NCBI GenBank assembly: GCA_963676095.1
Contig: OY781040.1
Span: 2,418,001 to 2,482,000 of the forward strand
Length of the DNA stretch: 64,000 nucleotides
Source: G963676095 sp963676095
Lineage (GTDB): Bacteria > Bacteroidota > Bacteroidia > Bacteroidales > Prolixibacteraceae
Reading direction: 5' to 3'
Below are positions 37,201 to 44,719 of the stretch, piece by piece. A model generated the notes under the pieces. The model had not been told where the DNA came from and did no database searches. It worked only from the letters and a program-made list of their open reading frames with translations. Both the position numbers and the translations under genes were made by a program. Positions within the stretch are counted from its first letter, which is position 1; each line of letters begins with the position of its first letter.

Positions 37201-37371
37201 ATGGGCTCACGCCTGCAACAGCCCCTGGCCTGGACCATCATCGGCGGCATGACTATCGGCACTTTTGTCAGCCTCTACTTTGTACCACTTTGCTATTACT
37301 ATTTAAAAAAGAATAGGAAAAGAGAAAGTACTTTTAAAAAATTGGGGGAAGACATGGAGGAGAAAATTTAA
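34267..37371 (+). CDS. RND efflux pump inner-membrane subunit 2 (HAE1/AcrB-like)
   Basis: RND subunit of about 1034 residues. I prefer the ATG at 34267 (MIKFLVKRPVAVIM, the usual RND N-terminus) over a TTG at 34249; a GGAGG at 34244-34248 is too close for the TTG. Helix 4 has GMMIDNSIIVIDNI (Asp-Asn, as in subunit 1) and helix 10 has GIIINDSILKID (Asn for Lys940). It is clearly different from subunit 1, so the pair may form a heteromer as MdtB and MdtC do, or two pumps sharing one adaptor. The LytTR gene follows 20 bases later. Confidence 0.87.
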   Translation: MIKFLVKRPVAVIMTFIAFLILGLASMNLIPVSLLPDVAIPEITIQVSVPDKPVNEIEQNYIRRIRRQMLQLSHLRDIQSTATNEQGFIRLTFKYGTDINYAFVEVNEKMDGLMGSMPSDFIRPRIIKASATDIPVFYLTVMLKQKYAGESKERFMELSEFCEQVIKKRIEQLPEVAMVDISGMEYPEICILADLDKLRILGIDYSAIQSALEENNISLGNIRVRNGMYEFNVKYATLLKNRRDIENISIRSGNRIFTLGELTRIEVRPKSGKGVFIDKKGQAIIMAVIKKSDARIKDLKEATQKLMDNLNEDYPRLHFELSRNQTELLDYSISNLQSSLIIGGILAFLIMLLFLKDLKSPVLIGISIPVSLIISLLFFYLFKLSVNIISLSGLILGVGMMIDNSIIVIDNISQYYSANKRGVLQAAVSGTNEVIRPLISSVLTTCAVFIPLIFLSGIAGALFYDQAMAITIGLGASLIVSITLIPVLYAIFYRSSKKKRTPGKLKIFRWIRFYQNIENSYEHGYDRIFKNRRWFVFGSLLLLLAGGWAFVQLNKERFPAFEQTEAEVSIDWNRNISVDENEKRILLLIRQMDSLTTQLSVMVGGQSFVLEQGNNLGSSQSVLYFQSASTANRERAIQRLEQWMNVNYPEALYAVSPPETIFEKIFGNHEAPFEVRLWTNGKDPLPTPEVLHSIVSAIGKASGKYPDKKVPLQEYYEITPRFDRIKLYNVSIERLTNVLKKSLNRLSLFTLRQGQYEVPVVLTGKQEDIYTVIRTVRVMTDDKGLIPVEQLVGVKRITGYKLLQGGKEDVYASLAFDIPDDGISGMQHQVNQVLKSYPDVQVKFAGALFSNRTLFKELIVVLIVALLLLYFILASQFESVLQPFIVFIEIPIDIAGALLLLWITGNSLNLMSMIGLVVMTGIIINDSILKIDTINGLVRSGLPVLEAIHIGGRRRLKPIIMTSATTILAMVPFLWGNDMGSRLQQPLAWTIIGGMTIGTFVSLYFVPLCYYYLKKNRKRESTFKKLGEDMEEKI

Positions 37372-37391
37372 ACGTCTTATAATAAATAGTT

Positions 37392-37760
37392 ATGAAGCAT
37401 CCTTGCACAGATAAACTAAAAATATGGATTAACAACCATAATGGCTGTATTAAAAAGGCAGATATCTGTTATTGCCACGCCGACGGCAGTTATTCCCGTC
37501 TATTTCTTAAAACGGGTGAAGTTTATCTTGTATCCAAAACACTAAAATGGCTGGAGGACCAGTTGGGCGGAAGGTGTTTTTTTAGGTGCCACCGGTCTTA
37601 CCTGATTAATTTGCTGGAAGTGAAATGGATTGATATTGAAGGAAAGACGGCACATCAAAAATTATACCAAATACCCGTTTCAGATAGTAAACTTGTAAAA
37701 TTACTTTGTAAACTAAACGCTCACAAACTATTTGAGAAAAAAGTATATTTTAAGCAATGA
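37392..37760 (+). CDS. stand-alone LytTR DNA-binding regulator
   Basis: Protein of 122 residues made only of a LytTR domain: a strand with DICYCHADGSYSRLFLKTGE, helix VSKTLKWLEDQL, then the conserved FFRCHRSYLINLLEVKWID and a final strand/helix. There is no receiver or membrane domain, so it must be controlled by another protein, by level or by ligand. In many bacteria LytTR proteins control peptide or virulence exporters. Its position at the end of the RND operon and before the second peptide cassette makes it the likely local regulator; that is inference. Confidence 0.82.
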   Translation: MKHPCTDKLKIWINNHNGCIKKADICYCHADGSYSRLFLKTGEVYLVSKTLKWLEDQLGGRCFFRCHRSYLINLLEVKWIDIEGKTAHQKLYQIPVSDSKLVKLLCKLNAHKLFEKKVYFKQ

Positions 37761-38149
37761 TATAAGTAAATTTCGATATTGATTGTTCTAAACCATGTTC
37801 TTGCTAAAAATATTGGAAAGATTTGATGGTCCCTGTTCCTTATATCGGCAATAGTTCTCGGAAAATTGGCTATTGGCACTAGCCGAAAAACGGATGGACA
37901 AAGCAATCAATGCGCCGCGCCCGCCCTTATTGTTAAAGACTTTTTTTAATACGGGGTAGATAACAAATAAAAAAGCAAGAATGAAAGGAGATAACTCCAC
38001 AAACCAATACTCAATGGGCATTAAACATCAATTCTGGTAGCTCCCCTTTCGGGAACAAAGGTATGTAATTTTTTCAGGGAGCTACGGCACCCTGCCTGTG
38101 AAAGGATAAAGCAGGCGTTATGTTATTTGTTAATTTGAATTATAATGAA
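37761..38149. other. gap between LytTR gene and peptide 3
   Basis: About 389 bases. A 77-codon minus-strand frame (37788-38021) starts with a plausible membrane segment (MPIEYWFVELSPFILAFLFVIY) and then becomes Ser/Ala/Asn-rich; I cannot tell a remnant gene from chance. The motif TTGGCTATTGGC at about 37866 looks like the short repeats common between Bacteroidetes genes. Promoter for peptide 3 not located. Confidence 0.4.
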
Positions 38150-38464
38150 ATGAAAAAAATAAAAATAGTTGTTGCTGGTCTGTTTATAGCTGCAATAATT
38201 GTAGTTAACATTTCAATTGTTGGAAATGTTTCAGAAAATCAAAGTTGGCTAAATCTAAACGCATTGAATCTGGCTTTTGCTGATCCTGGAGAAAGTGGAT
38301 GCGATGTCATAATTACTCCAGGCGGAGGTGGAACAGAAGGTGCAATCCTTTTGGAAAGTATTTGCTCATATAGTTGGCCAATACTCGAAATGGAAGCAGA
38401 ATGTGTTTGGACAGGTGATTGCTCCGACATATGTATGTTTAGTGACGAACACGATTGTGCATAG
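38150..38464 (+). CDS. NVEALA-like secreted peptide 3
   Basis: Peptide precursor of 104 residues; I chose the ATG at 38150 (MKKIKIVV) over one 10 codons upstream, because the MKK start matches peptides 1 and 2. The hydrophobic core runs to about 25, then a spacer and LNLNALNLAFA-DPGE, with the A-x-A end at residue 44. LNALNLA is the closest of the three to an NVEALA motif. The mature part (45-104, 60 residues) has a Gly-rich stretch (PGGGGTEG) and six Cys (CDV, ICSYS, ECVW, DCSDIC, DCA), allowing three disulfides. It is followed by a hairpin and a propeller gene. Confidence 0.68.
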   Translation: MKKIKIVVAGLFIAAIIVVNISIVGNVSENQSWLNLNALNLAFADPGESGCDVIITPGGGGTEGAILLESICSYSWPILEMEAECVWTGDCSDICMFSDEHDCA

Positions 38465-38471
38465 CTTTTTT

Positions 38472-38505
38472 ATAGGTTGTGATACTTAAAGGTATCGCAA
38501 CCTAT
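38472..38505 (+). promoter_or_regulatory. hairpin between peptide and propeller genes (cassette 2)
   Basis: Inverted repeat ATAGGTTGTGATAC (38472-38485) and GTATCGCAACCTAT (38492-38505), 14 bp with one T-G position, 6-base loop. Same position relative to the genes as the hairpin of cassette 1 but unrelated in sequence. Partial terminator or mRNA 3'-end element. Confidence 0.65.
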
Positions 38506-38541
38506 TCTTATTAACTTTTACATTTTTAAAATTCATTTATC

Positions 38542-39645
38542 ATGAAGCAACCATTTTACTCACTAATAGTGATATCCTTTCTTTTTAGTTGCTCGTTCAA
38601 TTCCAAAGATACATCGGATATCATAAGGATCGATATTGATAATTCGAAAACGATCGAACCTCTTTCAGTTATTGATTCAATACAAATGATAAATTTAGAG
38701 ACCAATGAAAAAAGCTTAATTGGCAAGGTAAAAAAGCTTATCATTTATAATAATATCATTTTTGTCCTGGATTCGAGACAACAGGCTTTGCTTCGTTTTA
38801 GCTCAAAAGGTAAATTTCTAAATAAAATACATAAGATAGGGAAGGGACCAGGAGAGTACATTAGTATAAATGATTTTTGCATAGATAAAACGGAAAATAG
38901 AATTATCTTATTAGCAAATGGACGAAATATATTGACCTATTCATTTGAAGGTAAATACATTGGTAGTTCAATATTAAAAAATTATGTCTGCCATTATATC
39001 GAATGGCTGGGGAAAGACGAGTTCCTGCTATTCTCGGACACGGATGAATATCGGTTTTGCTTTTTTAACCTGAAAAAGAATGAAATAGTAAAGAAGTCAA
39101 TACCCAATAATGATTTTGCTTACAAAACCGGATTTGGGCATTTACATACACCGTTTATGCAAAAAAAAAGCAATTCATATTATTGTACAGATTTATATTC
39201 ATATAAAATTTTCAATATTTCTTTCCCCGGTAAAATAACTCTTGAAAAGTTAGATTTTGGAATACACAATAATTCTGTAATCCCATTAGATCTGGGGGCA
39301 GAAAGGTATAAAGAACGATACAAAGAAATGATATTGAACGGGAAATATGCAATGAATATATTTTACTTTTTCGAATCTTCAAATTATTACTTCACAAGTT
39401 ATTTTTTTAACAAAAAGATACAAACCTCAATTTTAGATAAAAGAAATAATTGCAATTATTTCCTTGACAAGTATGAATTTCCGCAAGTAAAATATTTTTC
39501 TGACGATTCCCTGTTCGCAATTTTTGAACCATTATCTCTTGAAAAATATGTACCGGAAAGTTTCATGTCTAAAACAAAAAAAATGGAGATAAATATCAAT
39601 GATAACCCTATTGTCATAGTATATAAATTTAAAAGAGATGTTTAA
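38542..39645 (+). CDS. six-bladed beta-propeller lipoprotein 2
   Basis: Lipoprotein of 367 residues with lipobox LFSC (Cys17). It is a clear relative of the protein at 26489: a blade with KLIIYNNIIFVLDSRQQALLRFSSKGKFL, the shared marker KIGKGPGEYISINDFCID, and the end NDNPIVIVYKFKRDV. It comes after a peptide gene and a hairpin and overlaps the next gene by 8 bases, which suggests translational coupling with the CGTC protein. Outer-membrane lipoprotein facing the periplasm or surface; ligand unknown. Confidence 0.8.
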   Translation: MKQPFYSLIVISFLFSCSFNSKDTSDIIRIDIDNSKTIEPLSVIDSIQMINLETNEKSLIGKVKKLIIYNNIIFVLDSRQQALLRFSSKGKFLNKIHKIGKGPGEYISINDFCIDKTENRIILLANGRNILTYSFEGKYIGSSILKNYVCHYIEWLGKDEFLLFSDTDEYRFCFFNLKKNEIVKKSIPNNDFAYKTGFGHLHTPFMQKKSNSYYCTDLYSYKIFNISFPGKITLEKLDFGIHNNSVIPLDLGAERYKERYKEMILNGKYAMNIFYFFESSNYYFTSYFFNKKIQTSILDKRNNCNYFLDKYEFPQVKYFSDDSLFAIFEPLSLEKYVPESFMSKTKKMEININDNPIVIVYKFKRDV

Positions 39646-40192
39646 GTTCTTACAATACATAGCTGTAATCTTTAGCTTAGTTAGCTGTGATAATCATAAC
39701 CAGATACAAGAAAAGGCTTTGCATAGGAGAAAAGCCGATAAATGTTGTAATCAATACGCTGTTTTAAAGGAACACTTCATTGCTGATTTGAGAAATGAAA
39801 ATATACCATTAGATAATATAGAAGGAATATTAGGTAAAAAGGCCAGAAATATTATGATTGTACGAATATTTGGCAATTATTGTGGTACTTGCATCGATTC
39901 AGTTTTTTCAACAATAATAAGAAATTTTGAAGCCGAAAACTTTATTGTATTGGCATCAGATGTCTCACCAAGATATTTAAAATACAAGTTTGGAGATAAC
40001 TTTAGGATAATTGATAAAAACGAAATTAACATTCCAATTGAAAAGAAACAAATGCCATATTTTTTCTTTTTTGACAAGGACAAGATATCCAAACATGTAT
40101 TTATTGTTGATAAAATCAGTCTAGAACATTTAAATGAGTATTGTACCGTCTTAAATGATCTATATTTTTCAAAAAAAGAAAGAGCAGATTAG
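39638..40192 (+). CDS. thioredoxin-like lipoprotein, CGTC motif
   Basis: Protein of 184 residues with lipobox SLVSC (Cys17). The domain has IMIVRIFGNYCGTCIDSVFSTIIRNF, a thioredoxin-fold strand followed by CGTC (about 87-90) and a helix. A cis-Pro candidate is in EKKQMPYFFFFDKD. It is the counterpart of the CSSC protein at 27688, lipid-anchored rather than by a membrane helix. It overlaps the propeller gene by 8 bases. A role in disulfide handling of the Cys-rich peptide is inference. Confidence 0.7.
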   Translation: MFKFLQYIAVIFSLVSCDNHNQIQEKALHRRKADKCCNQYAVLKEHFIADLRNENIPLDNIEGILGKKARNIMIVRIFGNYCGTCIDSVFSTIIRNFEAENFIVLASDVSPRYLKYKFGDNFRIIDKNEINIPIEKKQMPYFFFFDKDKISKHVFIVDKISLEHLNEYCTVLNDLYFSKKERAD

Positions 40193-40315
40193 AGGTTGTT
40201 ATAATTCATTTTTAATATTTGGAAGAATCATTATATGTTATCTTAATTAACGTGGATGAAACGAGATTTTATATGCTGGTCGTGGTACGTCATTAATACT
40301 ACAATTAATCACAAA

Positions 40316-40729
40316 ATGAATTATTTAAAAATATATTTTATATCACAATTATTAATGGCAGTTGTGTCTTGCAATCCTTCCGTTACGAAGGACGACGCAC
40401 ATATTCTTTTGAAAAACAAGGCACATGACTTTAGATCGCTTCCGTACCAAAAAGAAGCCACATGCAGCTTTCAGTTTACCAATCCCGGGGAAACGCCCCT
40501 ACTTATTTTAGATGTGAAAACATCCTGCGGGTGCACTGTTCCCGAATGGACAAAGAAGCCCGTAAAACCGGGTAGTAGCGGGGAAATCAAGATTAAATAT
40601 GATGCTGCTTTTCCAGGCGTGTTCCACAAAACAATAAAAGTGTATTACAACGGGAAAGATTCGCCCAAAGAACTGAGCATAACGGGGGAAGTGGAGTATC
40701 CGGACGATCTGGAAGGAGCTGAAAAATGA
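40316..40729 (+). CDS. DUF1573 lipoprotein
   Basis: Protein of about 137 residues; I use the ATG at 40316, which gives an ordinary lipoprotein signal (LMAVVSC, Cys19), over an upstream ATG 20 codons earlier. DUF1573 features: YQKEATCSFQFTNPGETPLLILDVKTSCGCTVPEW, then KPGSSGEIKIKYDA and GVFHKTIKVYYNG. It is an Ig-like fold common in Bacteroidetes periplasms, role unknown. Its stop overlaps the signal peptidase ATG (ATGA), so the two are translated together. Confidence 0.83.
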   Translation: MNYLKIYFISQLLMAVVSCNPSVTKDDAHILLKNKAHDFRSLPYQKEATCSFQFTNPGETPLLILDVKTSCGCTVPEWTKKPVKPGSSGEIKIKYDAAFPGVFHKTIKVYYNGKDSPKELSITGEVEYPDDLEGAEK

Positions 40730-41904
40730 AGCGAAAAACAATTATAATTAACGGCATAACAGTCTTGTTAATTGCGCTGCTTACAAGGCTGCTTTGGCTA
40801 ACAGTCCTTTTGGCGTTGACTGTTTGTGGTTATCTTTTTATTTCAAAATTGAAATTTTTACAGCAGCGGAGCCGGAAGGTCCGGGGAGTTAAATTGGCAT
40901 TGACATTTTTCCTCATTTTTTGCCTGGCCATCTCGGTTCGGGTATTTCTCTTTGAAGTGTTTGCGATCCCGAGTGGTTCAATGGAAAATACCTTGATTCC
41001 CGGCGATAAAATCGTGGTAAATAAAATGATTTACGGTCCGCAAATGCCCCGGTCCCCCTTTGAAATTCCGTGGATCAACTTATTTTTTTACATGACTAAA
41101 GACAGCATGACAAAGATCGATTCTGCATGGTGGAACCCCAGACGTTTAGCCGGCCTGACGAAAATTAAGCGCAATGATGTGTTGGTTTTTAAAAATGAAC
41201 CCGTCGCCCCGGGATATTTTATTAAGCGTTGTGTCGCATTACCGGGCGATGTACTTCAACTGATCAACAGTGATTTATACCTTAACGGAACCTATGCGGA
41301 AAACAACGGTCCGGGCAATGTTAAAAAGAGGCGACTGGTGTATAGCCATAGTCCATCCACATTAACCCGGGTGCTTGATTCTCTGCATATCAGCCGTTAT
41401 TCTCTTTCCTATCCCGTATCTGACAGAGCCGGGAAGTTGTTTCTTTCAAAAAACGAAGCCATCAGATTAAAAACGGACCGGACAATTGATTCGGTCAAAG
41501 TGGATGTTCAGGCCGTTGACAGCATGGCATGGTTCTATCCGTACTACCGGAGGAAGCAATGGTCTGCCGATAACTATGGCCCACTGAAGATTCCGTTTAA
41601 AGGATGGACGATCAACCTGAACAGAACAACAACCGATTTGTATCTGGGGATCATTTCAAAATGGGAAAGCAAACCCGTTCATATTCGTAACGGACACTAT
41701 TATATTGATGATCTTGAAATAACCCGGTACACTTTCCAAAACGATTATTACTTTATTATGGGAGACAATCGTCACAATTCTGTCGATTCCAGAATGTGGG
41801 GCATGCTGCCTGAATATAAAATTGTAGGGAAAGCGACGAACATCCTTTGGTCTAATAATGATGACGCTTTTAATTGGGACCGGGTATTGAAAAAAATCAG
41901 GTAA
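40726..41904 (+). CDS. lepB: type I signal peptidase in the peptide locus
   Basis: Inner-membrane serine protease of 392 residues that would cut A-x-A signal peptides on the periplasmic side. Two or three N-terminal membrane helices (about 7-40 and 57-78) precede box B, IPSGSMENTL, with catalytic Ser85. The general base is Lys167 in FIKRCVALPGD. The late box is GDNRHNSVDSRMWG. The long region between the boxes is usual for Bacteroidetes LepB. Its position after DUF1573 and two peptide cassettes, apart from any ribosomal or housekeeping cluster, suggests a paralogue dedicated to the long-leader peptides. A housekeeping copy elsewhere is expected but unseen. Confidence 0.85.
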   Translation: MKRKTIIINGITVLLIALLTRLLWLTVLLALTVCGYLFISKLKFLQQRSRKVRGVKLALTFFLIFCLAISVRVFLFEVFAIPSGSMENTLIPGDKIVVNKMIYGPQMPRSPFEIPWINLFFYMTKDSMTKIDSAWWNPRRLAGLTKIKRNDVLVFKNEPVAPGYFIKRCVALPGDVLQLINSDLYLNGTYAENNGPGNVKKRRLVYSHSPSTLTRVLDSLHISRYSLSYPVSDRAGKLFLSKNEAIRLKTDRTIDSVKVDVQAVDSMAWFYPYYRRKQWSADNYGPLKIPFKGWTINLNRTTTDLYLGIISKWESKPVHIRNGHYYIDDLEITRYTFQNDYYFIMGDNRHNSVDSRMWGMLPEYKIVGKATNILWSNNDDAFNWDRVLKKIR

Positions 41905-42047
41905 CCAATCTATGAAAAGAATCCCGTTCATTTCAGGATATGAGGCTTGGCGTATAACGATTCCCTGGTATTGGACTTATGACATTTGACGGATAAACAA
42001 ACTGCTCAGAAAAATATTCTGACTAACTAACAAACAACTGAATTGAT

Positions 42048-44705
42048 ATGAAAAACTGTATCCTTATTTTATTTGCATCTGTCCTTGCAATAATAGGTTG
42101 TCAAAAAAAGACGGCGACCGATGAACCAATAACGGAAGTCCGGAAAGTTCCCGAAGAAGGAGTGGTTCTCAATAAATGGCAACTTTTGGGCCCTTTACCT
42201 CTCGCTAACCCGGAGAACTCGATTAATATAAATAATTTGGAATGTTTCGGGTTTAAGGAAGATACAATCACATATCAGGACTTTTTAAAGATAGTAAAGG
42301 ATGATGTGAAAGATACCTGTCTTCTGGATACAACTTTTACAAACAAGTATATCTTTTCCGGAGCTACTCCAATCGAGTTTAAAGAGTTGTCGGGGATATC
42401 GGAAGGAGAGTTGAGTGGGGATTATTATTTTGCCTGTCAAATTCGATGCAGAAGAGCAATTTCAACAAGGTTACATTTTTCGAGCAATGCGAGAGCTAAA
42501 ATTTGGGTAAATAATAAATTGTTCTATTGTGCTGATTATTCACTTCCAATCGCCAGTTACCGGGAATTTAGACCCATAACATTAGAGGAAGGAAATAATT
42601 TTATATTGATAAAAATTAATCGGCCGAATAAGGGAACGGAAATGTATGCACGCCTGGAGAATGCAAGCAAGCGTGCATTGGAGAGGGCTTATGGGCTCCA
42701 CAGTCACGGCATTTTGGACGGGTGCGTATATATTTGGGGAGATAGTATTAAGCTGAGTAGTAGCTTTCCTCCGAGTAATGGTGAAATCAGTATCCTTGAC
42801 AGTGATAATAAACTGGTTGTGAAAGATTCCATTCATGAAGGGATAAGCTGGGCTTACCCAATGGCAGTGCTTAAGGATGGTTATTACAGGGTGGAAGCAA
42901 AAATTGGCGACATAGAGCTTACCCATGACATTTACCGGGGCGTTGCCACTGATTCCATTCAAAAAATATTGGATGAACTCAACCTTTTTAAGGTCTCTGA
43001 TAAGGTTAAGCGAAACATTGATGCCCTCCGTTTCAGGTTTCAACACCTTCAGAAGAATACCTGGTGGGGCGACCCAAAATATGTCAGCTTATTTATTCAG
43101 ATAAAGGATATCTACGCTAATTTAAAACAGGGGATTGATCCGTTTAAACAGACCAAAGGCTGCTTTATCAGGTCTTATATCTCTGAGATCGATTCAAGTC
43201 TGCAATACTATATTCTGCATGTCCCTTCTTCGTACCGGAAAGGGAACGCGATAGCGGTAGGCGTAGCGGTCCCTGTAAATGTTTACGATAAATTTCCTTA
43301 CCTGCAGAGTTTCCGGGTGGCCAACAGTAAACTGATTGATTTTTTCCAGGACCTGTCCGAAAAATATAACCTGATCATCATTGAACCGGGATCAAGGCGG
43401 AAAAATAAGGCAAATTACAATTCCATCGAGGAGACTGAGTTCTTTGCAATTTTAAAAGATGTGGAAGCGGATTATGATACAGACCAGGGCCGGCTCTATT
43501 TAGCCGGGACATGCAGCGGCGGAAATGAACTGATAAAAATGACCGTAAAATATCCCGACCTTTTTGCTGCAGTTGGCGTGGTTGCCCCGGACATTGTCTA
43601 TGTTGATAAACATGAAAATCCGTGGAGAAAAGCAAACTTCCCGGTCATGTTTCTGGGTAATGACAGACAGTTACCGATTTTCGATACGCACAGCGTTATC
43701 GACCGGCATGTTCCCATTGAATCCAGTGAAAACCTGAACAAGCTGGCAGCATACTTCCGGCTCGAAAATTTTCATTACATAAAAATACCGAATGAATACC
43801 CTAAGTACTACCCGGACGATTTTTATGACGACATCTTTAAGTTCACCCGGAATTATACCTTGAACAGAAGTCCCCGTCAGGTCGGTTTAACAACCAGCCA
43901 GATGCTTTACAACAAATCGTTCTGGGTCACGATTACAGACATGAAGGTACCGGGTGAGGCCCGCATCCGGGCAGAAATCAAGAGGAACAAATTGACCGTT
44001 CACAAAGAGAATATTACAGCTTATGATATTGATCTGACAACATTACCGTACGACAGAAATAAGCCTTTAAGAATAATCGATAACGGGGACCGGGTGTTCG
44101 GTGCGATTGTGAAGGATTCTGTTTTGCATATCGGTCCCCGGGAGGTTCCCGGCACTTTAAAAAAGAACCGGAATGTAGCAGGTCCTCTGGCACATGTGTT
44201 TGCCCATCGTTTTATCATCGTGAAGGGAACTTCAGGGACCCGGATCGAAAATAAAGCGATTGGCGCTTTGGCCGATACCATTAATAAGTACTGGTATAAA
44301 CGGTATTTCGTCAACTGCCGGATCAAAAACGACTACGATATTACCCCCAAAGATATTGAGCATTCGAACCTTGTTTTATTGGGAAACCCGGCATCGAATT
44401 TATTCCTGGGCAGGGTACAGAAAAATATTCCGATAACGGTTTCAGCAACAGGCATTACCATAAAAGGAAAAGAGACCAGCGGGGACAAACTCTGTTTTTA
44501 CATGGCCTACCCGAATCCATTGAACCGGGACAACTATATTGCTATTATCGGTTACAATAACCCGGCTTATATCTCACTGGGATCTGAAACCACGGGACCA
44601 TTTGACGACGTTTCTGATTATGGGTGGTATGATTATAAAGTATGGGATGACAGGCCATTCGATAATGCGGTTCAAAGTGGTTATTTTGATTCATCCTGGA
44701 AATAA
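42048..44705 (+). CDS. large lipoprotein with alpha/beta-hydrolase-like domain
   Basis: Protein of 885 residues with lipobox LAIIGC (about Cys18). Residues 30-230 look like a beta-sandwich (YYFACQIRCRRAISTRLHFSSN, ARAKIWVNNKLFY) of the kind placed before esterases. A hydrolase domain at about 395-620 contains LAGTCSGGNE, the nucleophile elbow G-x-C-x-G with Cys489 where Ser is usual; acid and His are not certain. The C-terminal third has no family I recognise. It lies 143 bases after the signal peptidase and is the last gene of the + strand run. It could be a Cys-hydrolase or transpeptidase on exported products, or a generic carbohydrate esterase. Confidence 0.6.
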   Translation: MKNCILILFASVLAIIGCQKKTATDEPITEVRKVPEEGVVLNKWQLLGPLPLANPENSININNLECFGFKEDTITYQDFLKIVKDDVKDTCLLDTTFTNKYIFSGATPIEFKELSGISEGELSGDYYFACQIRCRRAISTRLHFSSNARAKIWVNNKLFYCADYSLPIASYREFRPITLEEGNNFILIKINRPNKGTEMYARLENASKRALERAYGLHSHGILDGCVYIWGDSIKLSSSFPPSNGEISILDSDNKLVVKDSIHEGISWAYPMAVLKDGYYRVEAKIGDIELTHDIYRGVATDSIQKILDELNLFKVSDKVKRNIDALRFRFQHLQKNTWWGDPKYVSLFIQIKDIYANLKQGIDPFKQTKGCFIRSYISEIDSSLQYYILHVPSSYRKGNAIAVGVAVPVNVYDKFPYLQSFRVANSKLIDFFQDLSEKYNLIIIEPGSRRKNKANYNSIEETEFFAILKDVEADYDTDQGRLYLAGTCSGGNELIKMTVKYPDLFAAVGVVAPDIVYVDKHENPWRKANFPVMFLGNDRQLPIFDTHSVIDRHVPIESSENLNKLAAYFRLENFHYIKIPNEYPKYYPDDFYDDIFKFTRNYTLNRSPRQVGLTTSQMLYNKSFWVTITDMKVPGEARIRAEIKRNKLTVHKENITAYDIDLTTLPYDRNKPLRIIDNGDRVFGAIVKDSVLHIGPREVPGTLKKNRNVAGPLAHVFAHRFIIVKGTSGTRIENKAIGALADTINKYWYKRYFVNCRIKNDYDITPKDIEHSNLVLLGNPASNLFLGRVQKNIPITVSATGITIKGKETSGDKLCFYMAYPNPLNRDNYIAIIGYNNPAYISLGSETTGPFDDVSDYGWYDYKVWDDRPFDNAVQSGYFDSSWK

Positions 44706-44719
44706 TCATTACGAACGCT

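Noticed and set aside
37788..38021. 77-codon minus-strand ORF with a membrane-like N-terminus
   Set aside because: Only the first 30 residues look protein-like; the rest is Ser/Ala/Asn-rich and coincides with a repeat-like intergenic motif.
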